A stretch of DNA of 64,000 nt. It comes from Camelus bactrianus (Eukaryota; Chordata; Mammalia; Artiodactyla; Camelidae). The stretch spans positions 11,921,501 to 11,985,500 of the forward strand of contig NC_133574.1 of assembly GCF_048773025.1 (NCBI RefSeq), written 5' to 3'. Below are positions 47,565-58,954 of this stretch, piece after piece (within the stretch, counting starts at the first letter, position 1; every line of letters begins with the position of its first letter). A program made the translations under genes and the position numbers. The notes beneath the pieces were generated by a model, which was not told the origin of the DNA, searched no databases, and saw only the letters and a list, made by a program, of their open reading frames with translations.

Positions 47565-49845
47565 AAAAACAGATGGGAAATGGGCCAGTTTGGTGGTGAG
47601 AGAGAAATAGTGTTTGCACACTTCCCCTTGTGGCCACCACCCCTGTTCCCACTGTGCCTTCCCTCCACTCCCCATGAATGTGGGTCTCCATCTGTTTAAC
47701 ACTTGAATTAAGGGGCTGAAAACTTAGCCTCTTCTCTGAACATGGATGCTTGTGGAGTTCTCCAGCTGTAAATGAGAGCAGCTTGATAACTGGTATTGAG
47801 CATCCTGCCTAGTACGATGTCATTTAATTGGAGCCTGATTAGACAGAACCTTCAATTAGCCAATGTGTCTTGCACCTCTCCCTCCAGGCTTCATTTCCTG
47901 AGTAAGGAGCAGACAGCAGCAGCAGTGACTGTGAGGAATCCTGTGCAGTCAGCCAGAATTCAAACTCATTTCCAGCTCTTGCTGTGTGTGGTTCTGTACC
48001 CTGAGAATTACCATTCAGAGTGATGCTGTTCTAGGGTGAATCATTGAACAGAGTCCACCTGTGTTTTCTAGACTCCGTTACCATGCTGGAGGAGTTACAG
48101 GAAGCTCTAAAGTTAAATCAGTAAGATTCGGAGGAAAATGGCTCATTGGTCCTTATTTAAAATGCCCACTTGACTGATCCATCGGTTTGGTCTTTGTGTC
48201 ACTCTGTAGGTAGCAGTTGACAGACCCCTTTCAAAGCAATTTTCTCTTCAGGTTGCAAAATCAGGACAAATTACTGTTTTGTTTTTGTTTTGTTTTAGTC
48301 AAAATGAAGAGATTCTTAGTAATACAAGGATAATTATTATATAAAGAGCAAAGATTTTGTTTTTGGAGAAAAATTTAAGCATGGAAGTGACATGTGACCT
48401 TGAACACACAGTTTCTGAGCTGCAGGGGAGTTTAAGGGAGGTTAGCCTCCCCCCTTCCCTCCCACTTTTGCACCCAGTAACAAGCTGGTTGAAGGAAATC
48501 TAGTGCCTGGGGGGAGTCCCACATTTTGCATGACACTCTTGGTGGACGGAGAGGTATTTTTAGGACAGGGTGCACAGGTGCGAGTCAGGGCCCGTGTGAG
48601 TAGGGTGGCTGGGTGCCCGGGTGTGCCCAGGACTAGAGTTTCCAGGGATGGGTCACTTCACAGCTTGGGTGTGTGGTCCTGGGCAGCCCATGGGAGTCAA
48701 TCCTTTCCCCCTTGGGGAAGGTTTACAGAAGTAGCATAAGACTTTCTTTTTATGTTAAAATATTTCCTAGAACTTCCCCTAGTCCTTTCCTTGTGTTTCT
48801 TCAAGGAAATAAATTTGGATAGTTGACCCAAGTTCCCTCACCTCCCCATTCCTGTTACCAATATGTCTCACAGCCTCTGGCTCCTGACTGTCGGGGTGGC
48901 CATGCAGGTGAGAAGCGCCCTGAGTATGCTGAATGTGACAGAGGCTGCTCTCCTAGTCCTCGTGGTGGGCTTTACCTTCTTCACTGGCTCTCTGAGGTCC
49001 ATCTCTGACCCTGAACCAGGTTTGGCCCATTTGGGCAGTGACAATGTATCACTCAGCCATGAAGGTAGGCAGTGGAAGAGCTCCTTGTGTTCCCTGCAGG
49101 TCAGAAACCCCATCACTGCTGTCAGTTAGTTCTTGCCCCAATTCCCTCTGTGGGAGTGGGTCAGAGTTACCCTGTGTCTTGTTGCCCCTGTGGGCAGGAG
49201 TGGGCCTGTGGATGCGTGGATTCTGTTGGTGGGGACAGTGGTGGTCCAGGACTTGGGGCTGACACACAGCACACCATCAACACTGTGGAAGCACTTCCTG
49301 CCTTCAGTTAAGCCTCTGAGTTGCTGTGAGAAATTGACCTGGTGTCTTAGGACAACTTACTGTTTCTGCCCTCAGCCTGGTAGATTTGAAGTTGTATGGG
49401 GTGACCCACTCACTCAGTTATCAGTGAGCACAGGGGTGTGTAGCAAGTCTGGCCCATCAGTCTTACAGTTGTGCAGAGTATACCAAGGATGGTATTAGGT
49501 TTCATTTCAGGGATTCTAAGAAATTTTGAACTTAGTATCAAGAAAATGCCTTCAGAGGTCCTCCTGAGCACCAGCTTTGGGACTGACAAAGTGCAGGCAT
49601 TGAACAAAGCCCACCTGGCCCACAGGAAGCTGACTTTCAGAATCCGGTACCCAGGGGCCAACTGCTGTTCTTGTGAGGTTAGCTCTAAGGACAGATGATC
49701 AATCCAGAGACCCCCAGTCAGGCATCACCAGCTGAGGAAACACTTTGCACAGCACAGGCTGGGGCTGGCACTGAGCGGGTTCTCATGCCCCAATGTGTGG
49801 CAGCTCCATCCTGTCAAAGTCGGGCTTTCCTTTGGTTCATGGTCC
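47565..49845. other. Pseudogene intron, no feature recognised
   Basis: Between two ACTR3B pseudo-exons. Many short frames in 48500-49500 overlap on both strands without any recognisable domain. No named repeat seen. Confidence 0.4.
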
Positions 49846-49849
49846 CAGC

Positions 49850-49990
49850 ACCTTATAAAGTGCTCTGCAATTTACTTATTTATCACTGTCACTTGTTACT
49901 CTGACTCTCAGCCAGTGTATGGGCCAGTGGGCAGGGGTCTGTGTGTGTTTTATTCACTTGTGCATCCCACGTGCCTAGGCACTCACTAAC
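49850..49990 (+). mobile_element. L2 LINE 3-prime end
   Basis: 'ttacttatttatcactgtca', then 'gggcaggggtctgtgtgtgt', 'ttattcacttgtgcatccca' and 'cgtgcctaggcactcac' follow the L2 3-prime UTR order. Confidence 0.6.
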
Positions 49991-50482
49991 TCTCTGTCAT
50001 GGAGCCACTGAGTGTGCTGTGTCAGACCGCAGAGCAGGTTAACCACCTGCCAATCGGATGTGGTGACCACAGGGCCAGATCTGCTGCCTTCAGATCTGGG
50101 TTGGGCTGCGAGGCGGGTCTGCTTGTCCCAGTGGGTGGCAGCAAGTGCCTGGGCAGGTGCCACGTGGGGGCATACAAGGAGTAAGAAGAGAGGAGATGGA
50201 GACTAGGGACTTGATAGGCACCGTCAGACATCATCTCAGATAGTAGGCAGCAACATGTGACACAGTGAGGCTGGGACTAATAGCAGAGCTGGAAAGAAAG
50301 CAGAGTACGTGGCCAGAGCATAGCTGTTAGACATCACTGAGCCCAGTAAGTGTCCCTTGGAGCTGTGGCATTGGGCAGGACTGATGTCGGGGGTTTGTGG
50401 TGCTGGAGTTACTGGGTGTTTGCCGGAGGGCAGACTGGGTGGCCGCTAATGCCTGGTGACATCTCTGTGTGTGTGTCTGCAG

Positions 50483-50656
50483 GAGAAGTACTGTCACATT
50501 TGCCCCAATATAGTCAAGAAGTTTGCCAAGTATGACCTGGATCAGCGGAAGTGGATCAAACAGCAAACAGGGAACAATGCCATAAGCCAGAAGAAATTCA
50601 TTATCGATGTTGGCTAGGAAAGTTTCCCAGGCCCTGAAATTTTCTTTCACCCAGAG
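50483..50656 (+). pseudogene. ACTR3B: ACTR3B pseudo-exon, residues 229-286
   Basis: 174 bases with good splice signals (CAG acceptor, GTAAGA donor). Reads [44 protein letters not shown], stop (TAG for TAC), ESFPGPEIFFHPE. Confidence 0.93.
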
Positions 50657-50659
50657 GTA

Positions 50660-52110
50660 AGACGTTTGCTTTCTGAGTGTGCAGAGAATGACGTGTGTGG
50701 AGCAATGCTGTCACCTCGTGTGTGCAAGAGTGGCTCCCCGTTGGGCTCCCAAGTGAGGTGGCCACCTTTCAGGGAGGACCTTGGGAGTGTAGGCTGCAGC
50801 TTCAGTGGCTGCTCTGGCTCCTGCATGGTCCACGCACTTGACTGGGTGTTTCATCATGCTCCTCTTTGGGTCTGGCTATCTGTTTAACAGTTAATGGTTG
50901 GTTAAACCAAGAGTGGTTAGGAAGAAGCTTTAAGAGCAATAGAAGAGAATGGATTTGAAATTCATCTCCTACTGATAAGAAAACTAGTTAATCTCGAGGA
51001 TTGATTGGAATTTGCCTCTGTATAAGAGTACGATAGCGTACATATTACCTTCCCATCACACATGACGATCCATCCCCAGTCCAACATTTAACCCAGTACA
51101 GCTGGTCCTGCTGTGTTCCCTGCTGCAAGTTAGATAAAGCTTCTGTCTGAGGACAGCCTTGGAAAGAAGAATTAAATATATCATCAGTTTAGCAAGTAGT
51201 CACAAAGAATTATTATTGCGTTTGTAAAAGCAGTAACTAAGAGGCAGTATTTTAAGGTTTAAGTAAAATGGACTTTATTTGTATTTTGGTATATTTTTCT
51301 GCCTCATTCAGTTTACATTTAATAGGTAAATACAAACCACTGCCTGTTCTTCGATGTGTATGACTGTTCAGGGAAATGGCACACAATGTATGTCTGACAG
51401 TAACTGATATCACGGCACTCATTCGCTCGTGATAGTCTTCAGTTAAAATAGACATAAACCAGCAAACTCCAGTGAACAGCTGCAAGACACCTTCTTCTTC
51501 CCTCGAGCACATTGACACTTTTCATGATTTTTAAAGCATTTTTAAGAATTTTGTAATTGAATTACTTATACTTTAGCTTATTTCACTTATGGAATTGAAT
51601 GTAAGATTTTTTAGTTAATAACATGGTTATTACCATATTGATTGTTTCAACTAGAAGCCACCACCATTCCCCATTCCCAGTCTTCTAGCTCAGATTTACA
51701 GTGTGAGTCACTGACTAGGTTTTTTCTTATATCCTGGCTAAATTTTTCATGACATTAGTGTCTATACATCACATGCTCATTATCTACAATATTTTTCATT
51801 ACATGCCACATACACTGAGCACTTCTTTTTACAATCTCATATAAAGTTTGAGTCACTGTGTATTCTAACGCAGGGCTGGTCTTTCTTTGTTACTGTTTGA
51901 TTTCTTTTCCCTCTCTAAACCCACACATTTCATCTCTTGAAGGGACATGTCACCATCACTCCATGCACAGAGTCACTTGGATTAATTTGACACATTCATT
52001 CCAATGTGATGGTTTAAAAGGCATAGTGAATTCTGTATTTGTTAAAGTTACATTTTAAAAAAGTTGTTGAGAGAAATGTGTATTATTTCTTTTATATCTG
52101 TACAAAATTC
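50660..52110. other. Pseudogene intron, no feature recognised
   Basis: No exon or named repeat. The 88-residue frame at 51252-51518 (minus) resembles nothing known. Confidence 0.4.
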
Positions 52111-52112
52111 TG

Positions 52113-52205
52113 TTCACCAACCTGGATTTTATGCAATCCATCTCAGATGTTGTTGACAAAGTAGCACAGAACTGTCCCATTGATGTCCACCATCTGCTAT
52201 ATAAG
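52113..52205 (+). pseudogene. ACTR3B: ACTR3B pseudo-exon, residues 287-317
   Basis: 93 bases, open: [20 protein letters not shown] then [11 protein letters not shown]. The acceptor reads TG instead of AG; the donor GT is present at 52206. Last exon of the copy found; the next one (expected to begin NVVLSGGSTMF) was not seen to the right. Confidence 0.9.
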
Positions 52206-52909
52206 GTATAAGCTGCTTGGGTAACATGCTTGGATTTCATTCTGAAATTAAAGGCCCAGCATTCTGAGAATAATAGACCCTTACCATCAGTCTGCAGAGA
52301 GTCCTATTTGACTTCTGTTTTATAGGATTTTTTAAGGGCCTGATTCCCGGTAAAATAATTTTCTTGGAGTGAGGGTGACTTAAATGCTTGGCAATATAAC
52401 TCAGTTAGCCAGAAGCATTTGATTTAAATATTCTAGTATCTCTTATTCTTATCTGCCCAGCTGTATTTTTAAATTGGACAATTTTAACCCTCCATGTTGA
52501 CTGAAAGATCAACGGGGTCCTTCCCCTCTTGCTTTTTGTGAGTTTGCTGGTCTTGCTTCATGAGTATTTAGATTAGTGCCAGATGTGTTGTTGTCAGAGA
52601 GAAGGAGGAATCTGAAATGAACAATCAGAAAATGCTCATGTAATGTTTCTCCAAAATTCTTTGAATGCAGGGAATTTTGAAACTTGAAAGGAGAAAAAGG
52701 CAGTTCATGTAACTGTAGGATGAAGGAAGTGTTGCTGAAAGCCAGAGGGGAGGGGCAGAAAGTGGCAGTCAGCTGGCCCTGCTTCCCTGCCTGCTCACCT
52801 CTGTCTGCACATCCTGCTCTTCCCCCAAGACCACGTCTCCCCTTCACAGATGCAGAGGCCTGCACCTTAGAGGGGAGAGGACCAGGCTCAGTAGGGACGG
52901 CTTAATACA

Positions 52910-53240
52910 GTTTATTTCATCTGGACAGTAGAATACTATTCAGCCTTTAAAAAGAATGAGGTAAAGCAATGTAAATTCAAATGAAAAGATTTCTACAGTA
53001 TATATTGTCAAATGAAAAAGCAAGTTGTAAAATTTACACATAGTATTATTTCATTTTATTTAAAATATACTTTATGTATATATATATGTATAAGAAAAGG
53101 TATTGAATGATATGTGTTAAACTCCTTAAAGGAAATAAAATATATCTGGGCAAGAGATGGATAACTCTTACTTTCTACTCTTTGTGTTTTAAAATTATTT
53201 GAAATTTTATGGTTAATACATGTTATTTTTATTATTGGAA
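52910..53240 (+). mobile_element. L1M 3-prime region, sense strand
   Basis: 'cagtagaatactattcagcc' (the usual 'tggaatactatgcagcc' block), 'aaaaagaatgaggtaaagca', 'tattgtcaaatgaaaaagca', then AT-rich 3-prime UTR. Confidence 0.65.
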
Positions 53241-53244
53241 AACA

Positions 53245-53720
53245 TTTTCTATATAGACAAATTTGAATGGGTAAAAGCAAATTATAATTTGGTTTTTATT
53301 GGTATATAACCTTAATTAAACACATCTCACCTCCAGTAAATGTGCAAGGAAGGGAAAGCAAAGGCAGATGAGAGTATTAAGTTTAGTGCAGTATGTGGCT
53401 TGTTCTCCCTACTTCTTAAATCTCACATAACATCAGCTGTGTCTTCCTGTCCATGAAAGCAAGGAACAAGTGTGCACTATCTAGTCCTCATTTCATCATG
53501 GTGGAGATGGAACTTCTGCCAGCAGTAAGGATTGCTCATGCTGGGGTTGAGTTTTCTCATTTGATCATTTAGTTTGCTTTCAATAGATTTACAGGATTCT
53601 TGAAGTAGAGCTGGCCTTCTAGCCTGAGTACCTTATTTAACAGATGATGACACTGAGCCCTACAGATAGGAAAAGGAGGCAAAACTGGAGGGACCTGGGT
53701 CACATGGGGCAAACTGGTCT
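53245..53720. other. Gene-free stretch
   Basis: No exon found, including none for the missing C-terminal part of ACTR3B. A MIR-like snippet near 53610-53700 ('acagatgatgacactgagcc') is possible but short. Confidence 0.4.
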
Positions 53721-53724
53721 TCGA

Positions 53725-54935
53725 CGTTTTTCTAATTGAGGTAGGGTTGATGTACAATATTATATAAGTTCCAGGTTGCAGTTTTTAGAGGTTATACTCC
53801 ATTTATAGTTATTATAAGATATCAGCTATATTCCCTGTGCTGTATAACATATCCTTGTAGCTTATTTATTGTATAAGTAGTAGTTTGTACCTCTTAATTC
53901 CCTATCCCAGTCTTGCCCTCCCCTCTTCCCTGTCTCCATGGATACCCATTAGTTTGTTCTCCATACTTGTGAGTCTGTTTTTTGTTGTTGTTGTTGTTGT
54001 TGTTATGTTCACTAGTTTTCTTTTTCAGAGTTCATATATAAGTGATATTCTACAGTATTTGTTTTTCTGTCTGACTTATTTCACTCAGCATAATACTCCC
54101 CAAGTCCATCTATATTGTTGCAGATGGCAACATTTCATTCTTTTTTATGGCTCAGTAATATTCCATTTTATATATACCACAACTTCTTTACCCAGTCATC
54201 TGTTGATGGACACTTAGTTTGCTTCCATATCTTGGCAATTGTAAAAAAGGTTACCATGAACATTGGGGTTCATATATATTTTTAGGTTAATGTTTTCATT
54301 TTCTTTGGATAAATACCCAGAACTGGAATTGCTAGATCATATATTAGTTCTATTTTTAGTTTTTTGAGAAGCCACCGTCCTGTTTTCCATTGTGGTTGTA
54401 ATAGTTTGCATTTCTATTGTTCCTTCTTTTCCTAGTTTGGGTGTATGAATTATACTGACTAAACCCAGAGTGAACAAGTTGCTCACAGTGTCTCTCAATG
54501 TGACTACACATTGAATCAAGTGGGAAGCTTTTCAAATCAGGATGCCTGGGCCAAATATATCAGAATCTCTGGGTGGGGGTTTGTGATTTTGGGGGAATCA
54601 GCTCCTGAGGAGACAGATGCACATGGACAGCCAGGGCTGAAAACTGGCTTCAAGCAGCACATGCTGCCTGCAATGACTTGACCTCCTGGATAAATCACAG
54701 GCCTCCAGGACTCAGCTCTCACACACTAGTCTCTGTATAAACTATACACCAACAGTGTATATGGGTTCAATTTTCTCCACATTGTTGCTGAATGTTTGTG
54801 GTTTTGTGGTCTTTTTGATGATAACCATCCTGGTAGACACGAGGTAATATCTCACTGTGGTTTTAATTTGCATTTCTCTGATGATTAACAGCACTGAATG
54901 TCTTTTCACTGCCTGTTTTCTTGGCTCAGTGGCAG
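53725..54935 (-). mobile_element. L1 3-prime end, cetartiodactyl type, split by a 300-base segment
   Basis: Reverse-strand L1: tail 'attgaggtagggttgatgta', 'atcagctatattccctgtgc', 'gcataatactccccaagtcc', to about 'ctgttttccattgtggttgt' near 54400. It resumes at about 54745 with 'accaacagtgtatatgggtt', 'ctttttgatgataaccatcc' and 'tttgcatttctctgatgatt'. A GTT run lies at about 53983-54004. The open frame at 53885-54217 is on the wrong strand. Confidence 0.75.
54440..54740. mobile_element. MER5-like hAT fragment inside the L1
   Basis: 'tcaaatcaggatgcctgggc', 'tatcagaatctctgggtggg' and 'gggggaatcagctcctgagg' resemble MER5A, a short non-autonomous hAT. The segment separates two consecutive parts of the L1. 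Confidence 0.45.
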
Positions 54936-54939
54936 GAAC

Positions 54940-57290
54940 TATAGGTCGATTTTCTTTTGATGAAGCAAGTAGGAGGAGGCTTGCTTTAGGTCCTGCTGAC
55001 AACACCTGAGATCTTCTTGGTCACTGAGTGAACACCTTACTCAGGCTCATTGACAAGAAAAAGGTGGTGGAGAATATAAAATGTGGCTTTGAAAATTCAG
55101 ACATTTTAGAAAACTAAAACTATTTTTTTAAGAAGTAGTCATAATCTAATTTTTATTTCAGTCTCTTCTGTAGATAAGGGTGTTCACATGCTGCCTTTTT
55201 TTAATTTATTTTTTGTTCAGTTTCCAAGTGTGTTGGAGGTTGGGTCTGGGAATGGTTCTTCTTTTTCATTTTATTATAGCTCTCTATCTTTATGGGTTAA
55301 AGATTGTCAGTTATCTGTTGTAGACTTGAAGGGCTTTTTTTAAGTGGAAGGTTTCCTATGTTGGCTGTGTACATTTCCATGATATTGCTGTGAGATCTGT
55401 TTTTGGTATGGTGTGGTGCCATGTCATTCTTGTGAGTGCATTGCCTGTTATTTCTATGATTGCCAATGTGGATTTTGTTGTGGTGAACACAATCTACTTT
55501 TGTTGTTTAACAGAGCCTCATTTTGATTAGGTGTTTATCACAGATTGGAGAGTGGCTAGGGCTTCTCTTTTTATTGGAATTGAGACTTCCAAACCATTTC
55601 TGGAGTGCAGGCTGTGGTATGTGGTGTTGGAATGTTTCCAATACACACTCATAACAGTTCCTTTGCCCTTTCTATTGCCATGGGAATGTCCAAATTCTAC
55701 ACAGAAACACCAGTGGAAACAAATCTAAAGATGTCATGCACTAGGGCCTCCTGTAATGATCCTTCAGTCCCCCAGCTGGGTCCTCAGTGCAGTATCAGGT
55801 CAGTGCCATCCCTATTGTCACATTTTCATGTAGTAGACAAGGCTGATGGAAAGGCTTCAACTTCCCCTTCTGTGCACCCAGATCTCTGCTCTTGGCTCTC
55901 TCTTCCTTGTGGCATGGGACCACCAAGACAACCACAGAGCATATCCACACCCTCTGCCTTGGACCCAATAAAAATCACAGTTGTGCCTATGAAATATGCA
56001 GGTTCTTTGGCCATGAATTCTGATTTCAACCCGAAGTTCCCCTGGGTCTCTCAGACCAAAATTATGATGATTCTGATAGAACCGTGCTTCTCTTCTATTT
56101 CAAAAATGCCAAATTGGGCCCTGGACCTGCAGAGATAGTGAATATGTCCATGAGATACCTAGATAATCCACACCATGTGCATCAGCAATGTTGCTTTTTG
56201 AATTCAGGTCCCAGGCAGTTCTGTTCCATAGACACTACCAATCACAGAAAACAACACACTCCAACCCCATGAGACTCAGTCTGTGCCATCAGCCTCAGCC
56301 ATCTCCCTCAGCTTCAGCAGACATTCCTAGCTCAGCATCAAAAGCTCAAGTCAAGGTCTGGGGATTGATTACAGGGATATTTTGTGCTGTTTTCTTTCAG
56401 TTCTGTCAGCCAGGCATCTGCTGTGCACTCCTTTCACCCTCATTGGATCTCCTTCAATCCCAACTTATCTCTCTGTGTGTGTCCCAGTAAAAGAGTGTTT
56501 TCCCTTTTTGGCTCCCTCACCAAAAGTCAGGTCCTGCACTGATTTCCTTTTCTACTTTTCTTTTTCCTCCTTCCCAATTTTGTGAGGACCTTTTCTGTCT
56601 CTTGAAGTAAGAGAGAGAAAAGGTGAAATTGATGTTCAACCAATGTCCAGCAGGTGTCCTGAGCCAAGGGGTGGGTGTACATGGATGAGAGTGAGCTAAG
56701 AATGCACTTGTAATCAAGAAAATACATCAAACACAAGAATGTTATATGGGGATTAAGTTTTATAGGAGAAGAGGAATGAAATGAGTTCTGCAAGGGAAAC
56801 AACTATGTAAAATTCCTGGCTTTTCTAGAACAGTTTGTTTATAATGTGTGTTTTTTTTTTTTTTTATATGGATGACATGGTAGATACAAAATCACTTTGG
56901 TATTTAATTTAGCTTCCATTGTGTACATTAAAAAGAGTGGTTTTTGTAAATCAATATTTATAATGTAAGAAGCACCATCTTTTATAATGATTTAGTCAAG
57001 ATAAAATTTTTACATATTATCTTTTTAAATGGATGAGGAAAGGACACAGTGTTTCAAAATCCTTTAAGAGGGTAGTGGATGAAAAAACATTCAGGAACTA
57101 TGTTCTAAACTGCCTGGAAGCTGAGAACCTGTGCTGACCATTTAACATTTTGACCCAGTGAAATGATAAAGCCAGAGTAATTTCAGAAATGTCCAAAAGC
57201 TATTTCAAGCATCCCCTGCAATTGGCCACATCCAGAACTCTGAACACAGTAAATGTTCAGTTAACACTAGCTCATTGACAAAATATTTTG
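54940..57290. other. Gene-free stretch with unrecognised open frames
   Basis: The longest frame is 55605-56138 (plus, 177 residues): serine/proline-rich in the middle, no signal peptide, membrane segment or motif that I know. The block 55180-56520 may be part of an old LINE 5-prime region or another repeat in reverse, but I cannot show it. A 20-T run lies at about 56851-56870. Confidence 0.4.
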
Positions 57291-57579
57291 GCCATTCAAC
57301 TGATATCTATTAACAGCATAAATACAATATCCCTTCTTCCTAACTCTAACCTTCAAGGAGATCTTTCAATTTTTCAAATATCTGTCAAAAGTATGTTATT
57401 GAATGAAGCCCTCTACTAGATAATAAGTACACTGAATTTGGTTGTTTTGTTCTTTTCCAGATACTGATTAACATGCCAAGTATAATGCCTGGCCCAGGAA
57501 GCTCAGGAGATGAATCAAATAACTTGACCATGAAGGAGCCCTGAGGAGGAGGCAGAGATGATCTCTGGCATGGGTATTA

Positions 57580-58950
57580 TAATAGGCATACTACAAGGCT
57601 CAGAGGCAGTGCAGAGGAAGAAATGAGGAGCTCTTGGAAGTGGTGGGCAGAGGGCAAGTGTTTGGAATGTTCTTTAAGAATAGGTACACTTGAACTGACT
57701 CTTAAAAGATGGGCAGGTGTTTGACAAGGCAATGTGAACACCACAGATAGAGGGGAGTGAAGCCACCTGGAATCCTTCCTCTCTGCACTGCAAACAGTTT
57801 GGGATGGTTGGTGCATATGGCACGTGACTGTACACATTCTGTCCATGTTGTGTGCACTGATGATTTAGAAATGACAGAAGGGCAAGTGGTGAATCTGGAG
57901 AGTTGCAGAAGCACACAGAGGAAGACTGCCTTACATGGTTCTTCAAGGTATTTGGACATGATCCTGTGGCAAAGCAAGTCATTACATGATTATTAAACTA
58001 AGCAGTATTGGTGTGGAATTTGCCTTCCACAACAATTATTTTCCTGCAGTGTGGATGACAAATTTGGGAGGTGGAAGAGGGGAAAGAATACAAACTGAAC
58101 TGCTGGTTGGAAGACAATTATCAGTGGTCCTGGAAAGACTCAAGGCAATCAAGAAGCTGTGAAGGAAGGGTGCTGAAGGGAGGGACCTTAAGGATATGGC
58201 CTCTGGACAAACTGATTACTATTGTTTAAGGAGTAGTTTAGTGGGGAGCAAAGCAAAGACAAGCACAAAATGTGTTCTAAGACTTTTGGGGTTATGTAAT
58301 TGGGTAAATGGTATTGATATTTGCAATATATATATATATATATTGAATCAAAAAATTGGTCACAAGTTTCTGGGAGAGAAAGTATCTTCAGCACCCTAAC
58401 TCAAGGTCCTCAGTTTTTCTATGAGGCAGGAAGCACAGGTGATGTTATCCCTATTTTATGTCCAAAGGGGTAAACTTTTTGCCTACTATCACATGCAGCA
58501 GGTTGGGAAGTTTACTCTCTACCAGGCTTAAGAACAGGTAAACAAGGGAGACAAGAACCATGCTTTCACAGAACTTATATTCTTGTGTTTCTGTTGGGGG
58601 GAACAGAATATGAACAAGTCAGCAAGCAATGAACCCAGGTCTGAAGGACTATGATGGTAGCAGGCAGTGGTACTTTATCTAGATATTAGGGAAAGTATCC
58701 CTGAGGTCACTCTGCAGCTGACCTTCCATTGAGAAGGAAGCAGTCATTCAGATTCTTAGGGGAAGAATTTTCTAGGCAAAGAACAGCAATTGAGAAGTCC
58801 CTGAGGTCGAAACAATTTTGCTGCATCCTGAGGGAGGAATTCCAATTACAGAGCAATTGAAGAGCTGGGGAAATTCCTAGTTCCAGTGGCATTCCTGGGA
58901 AGGTGAAAGTGAAAGGCTTGTGATGCCTTAGGGTAAATACCTAGCACAAA
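57580..58950. mobile_element. Ancient dispersed repeat remnants, family not assigned
   Basis: At 58560-58815 the order 'gggaacagaatatgaacaag', 'gaagaattttctaggcaaag', 'aacagcaattgagaagtccc' matches an old mammalian repeat that I cannot name. 57590-58190 may belong to the same class ('gacatgatcctgtggcaaag'). A TA run lies at 58328-58342. The overlapping frames here are not genes. Confidence 0.4.
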
Positions 58951-58954
58951 TACT

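Larger units (their letters stand above)
32033..52205 (+). pseudogene. ACTR3B: Partial duplicated (intron-containing) ACTR3B pseudogene
   Basis: ACTR3B encodes Arp3-beta, an actin-related subunit of the Arp2/3 complex that nucleates branched actin. Seven exons lie in order on the plus strand (32033-32157, 32871-32981, 42473-42568, 44089-44196, 47422-47562, 50483-50656, 52113-52205), matching residues about 35-317 of 418. Paralogue assignment is firm: '[13 protein letters not shown]', 'EYLAEIMF' and '[18 protein letters not shown]' follow ACTR3B, not ACTR3. Introns are kept, so this is a segmental DNA duplication, not a retrocopy. Five in-frame stops, one lost codon and at least three destroyed splice signals rule out a working protein. 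The two N-terminal exons and the exons after residue 317 were not found in the window, so the duplication is truncated, or the ends lie outside or are lost. The parent gene must be elsewhere in the genome. Confidence 0.92.

Noticed and set aside
32033-52205. Functional ACTR3B or ACTR3C-like truncated gene
   Set aside because: In-frame stops in four of the seven exons and lost splice sites rule out a continuous product, and the terminal exons were not found.
32033-52205. ACTR3 rather than ACTR3B as the parent
   Set aside because: Diagnostic residues (RVLRG, DEAIDKP, EYLAE, EKYC, AKYD) follow ACTR3B; ACTR3 has RVMKG, DEAIEKP, EYTAE, ERYS, NKYD.
53885-54217. 110-residue hydrophobic frame
   Set aside because: Antisense of an L1 3-prime UTR including a GTT run.
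52206-57000. C-terminal ACTR3B exons (expected to start NVVLSGGSTMF)
   Set aside because: Searched by eye to the right of the last exon; no stretch resembling the GGSTMFRDFGRR or HHMQRYAVWFGG motifs was found.
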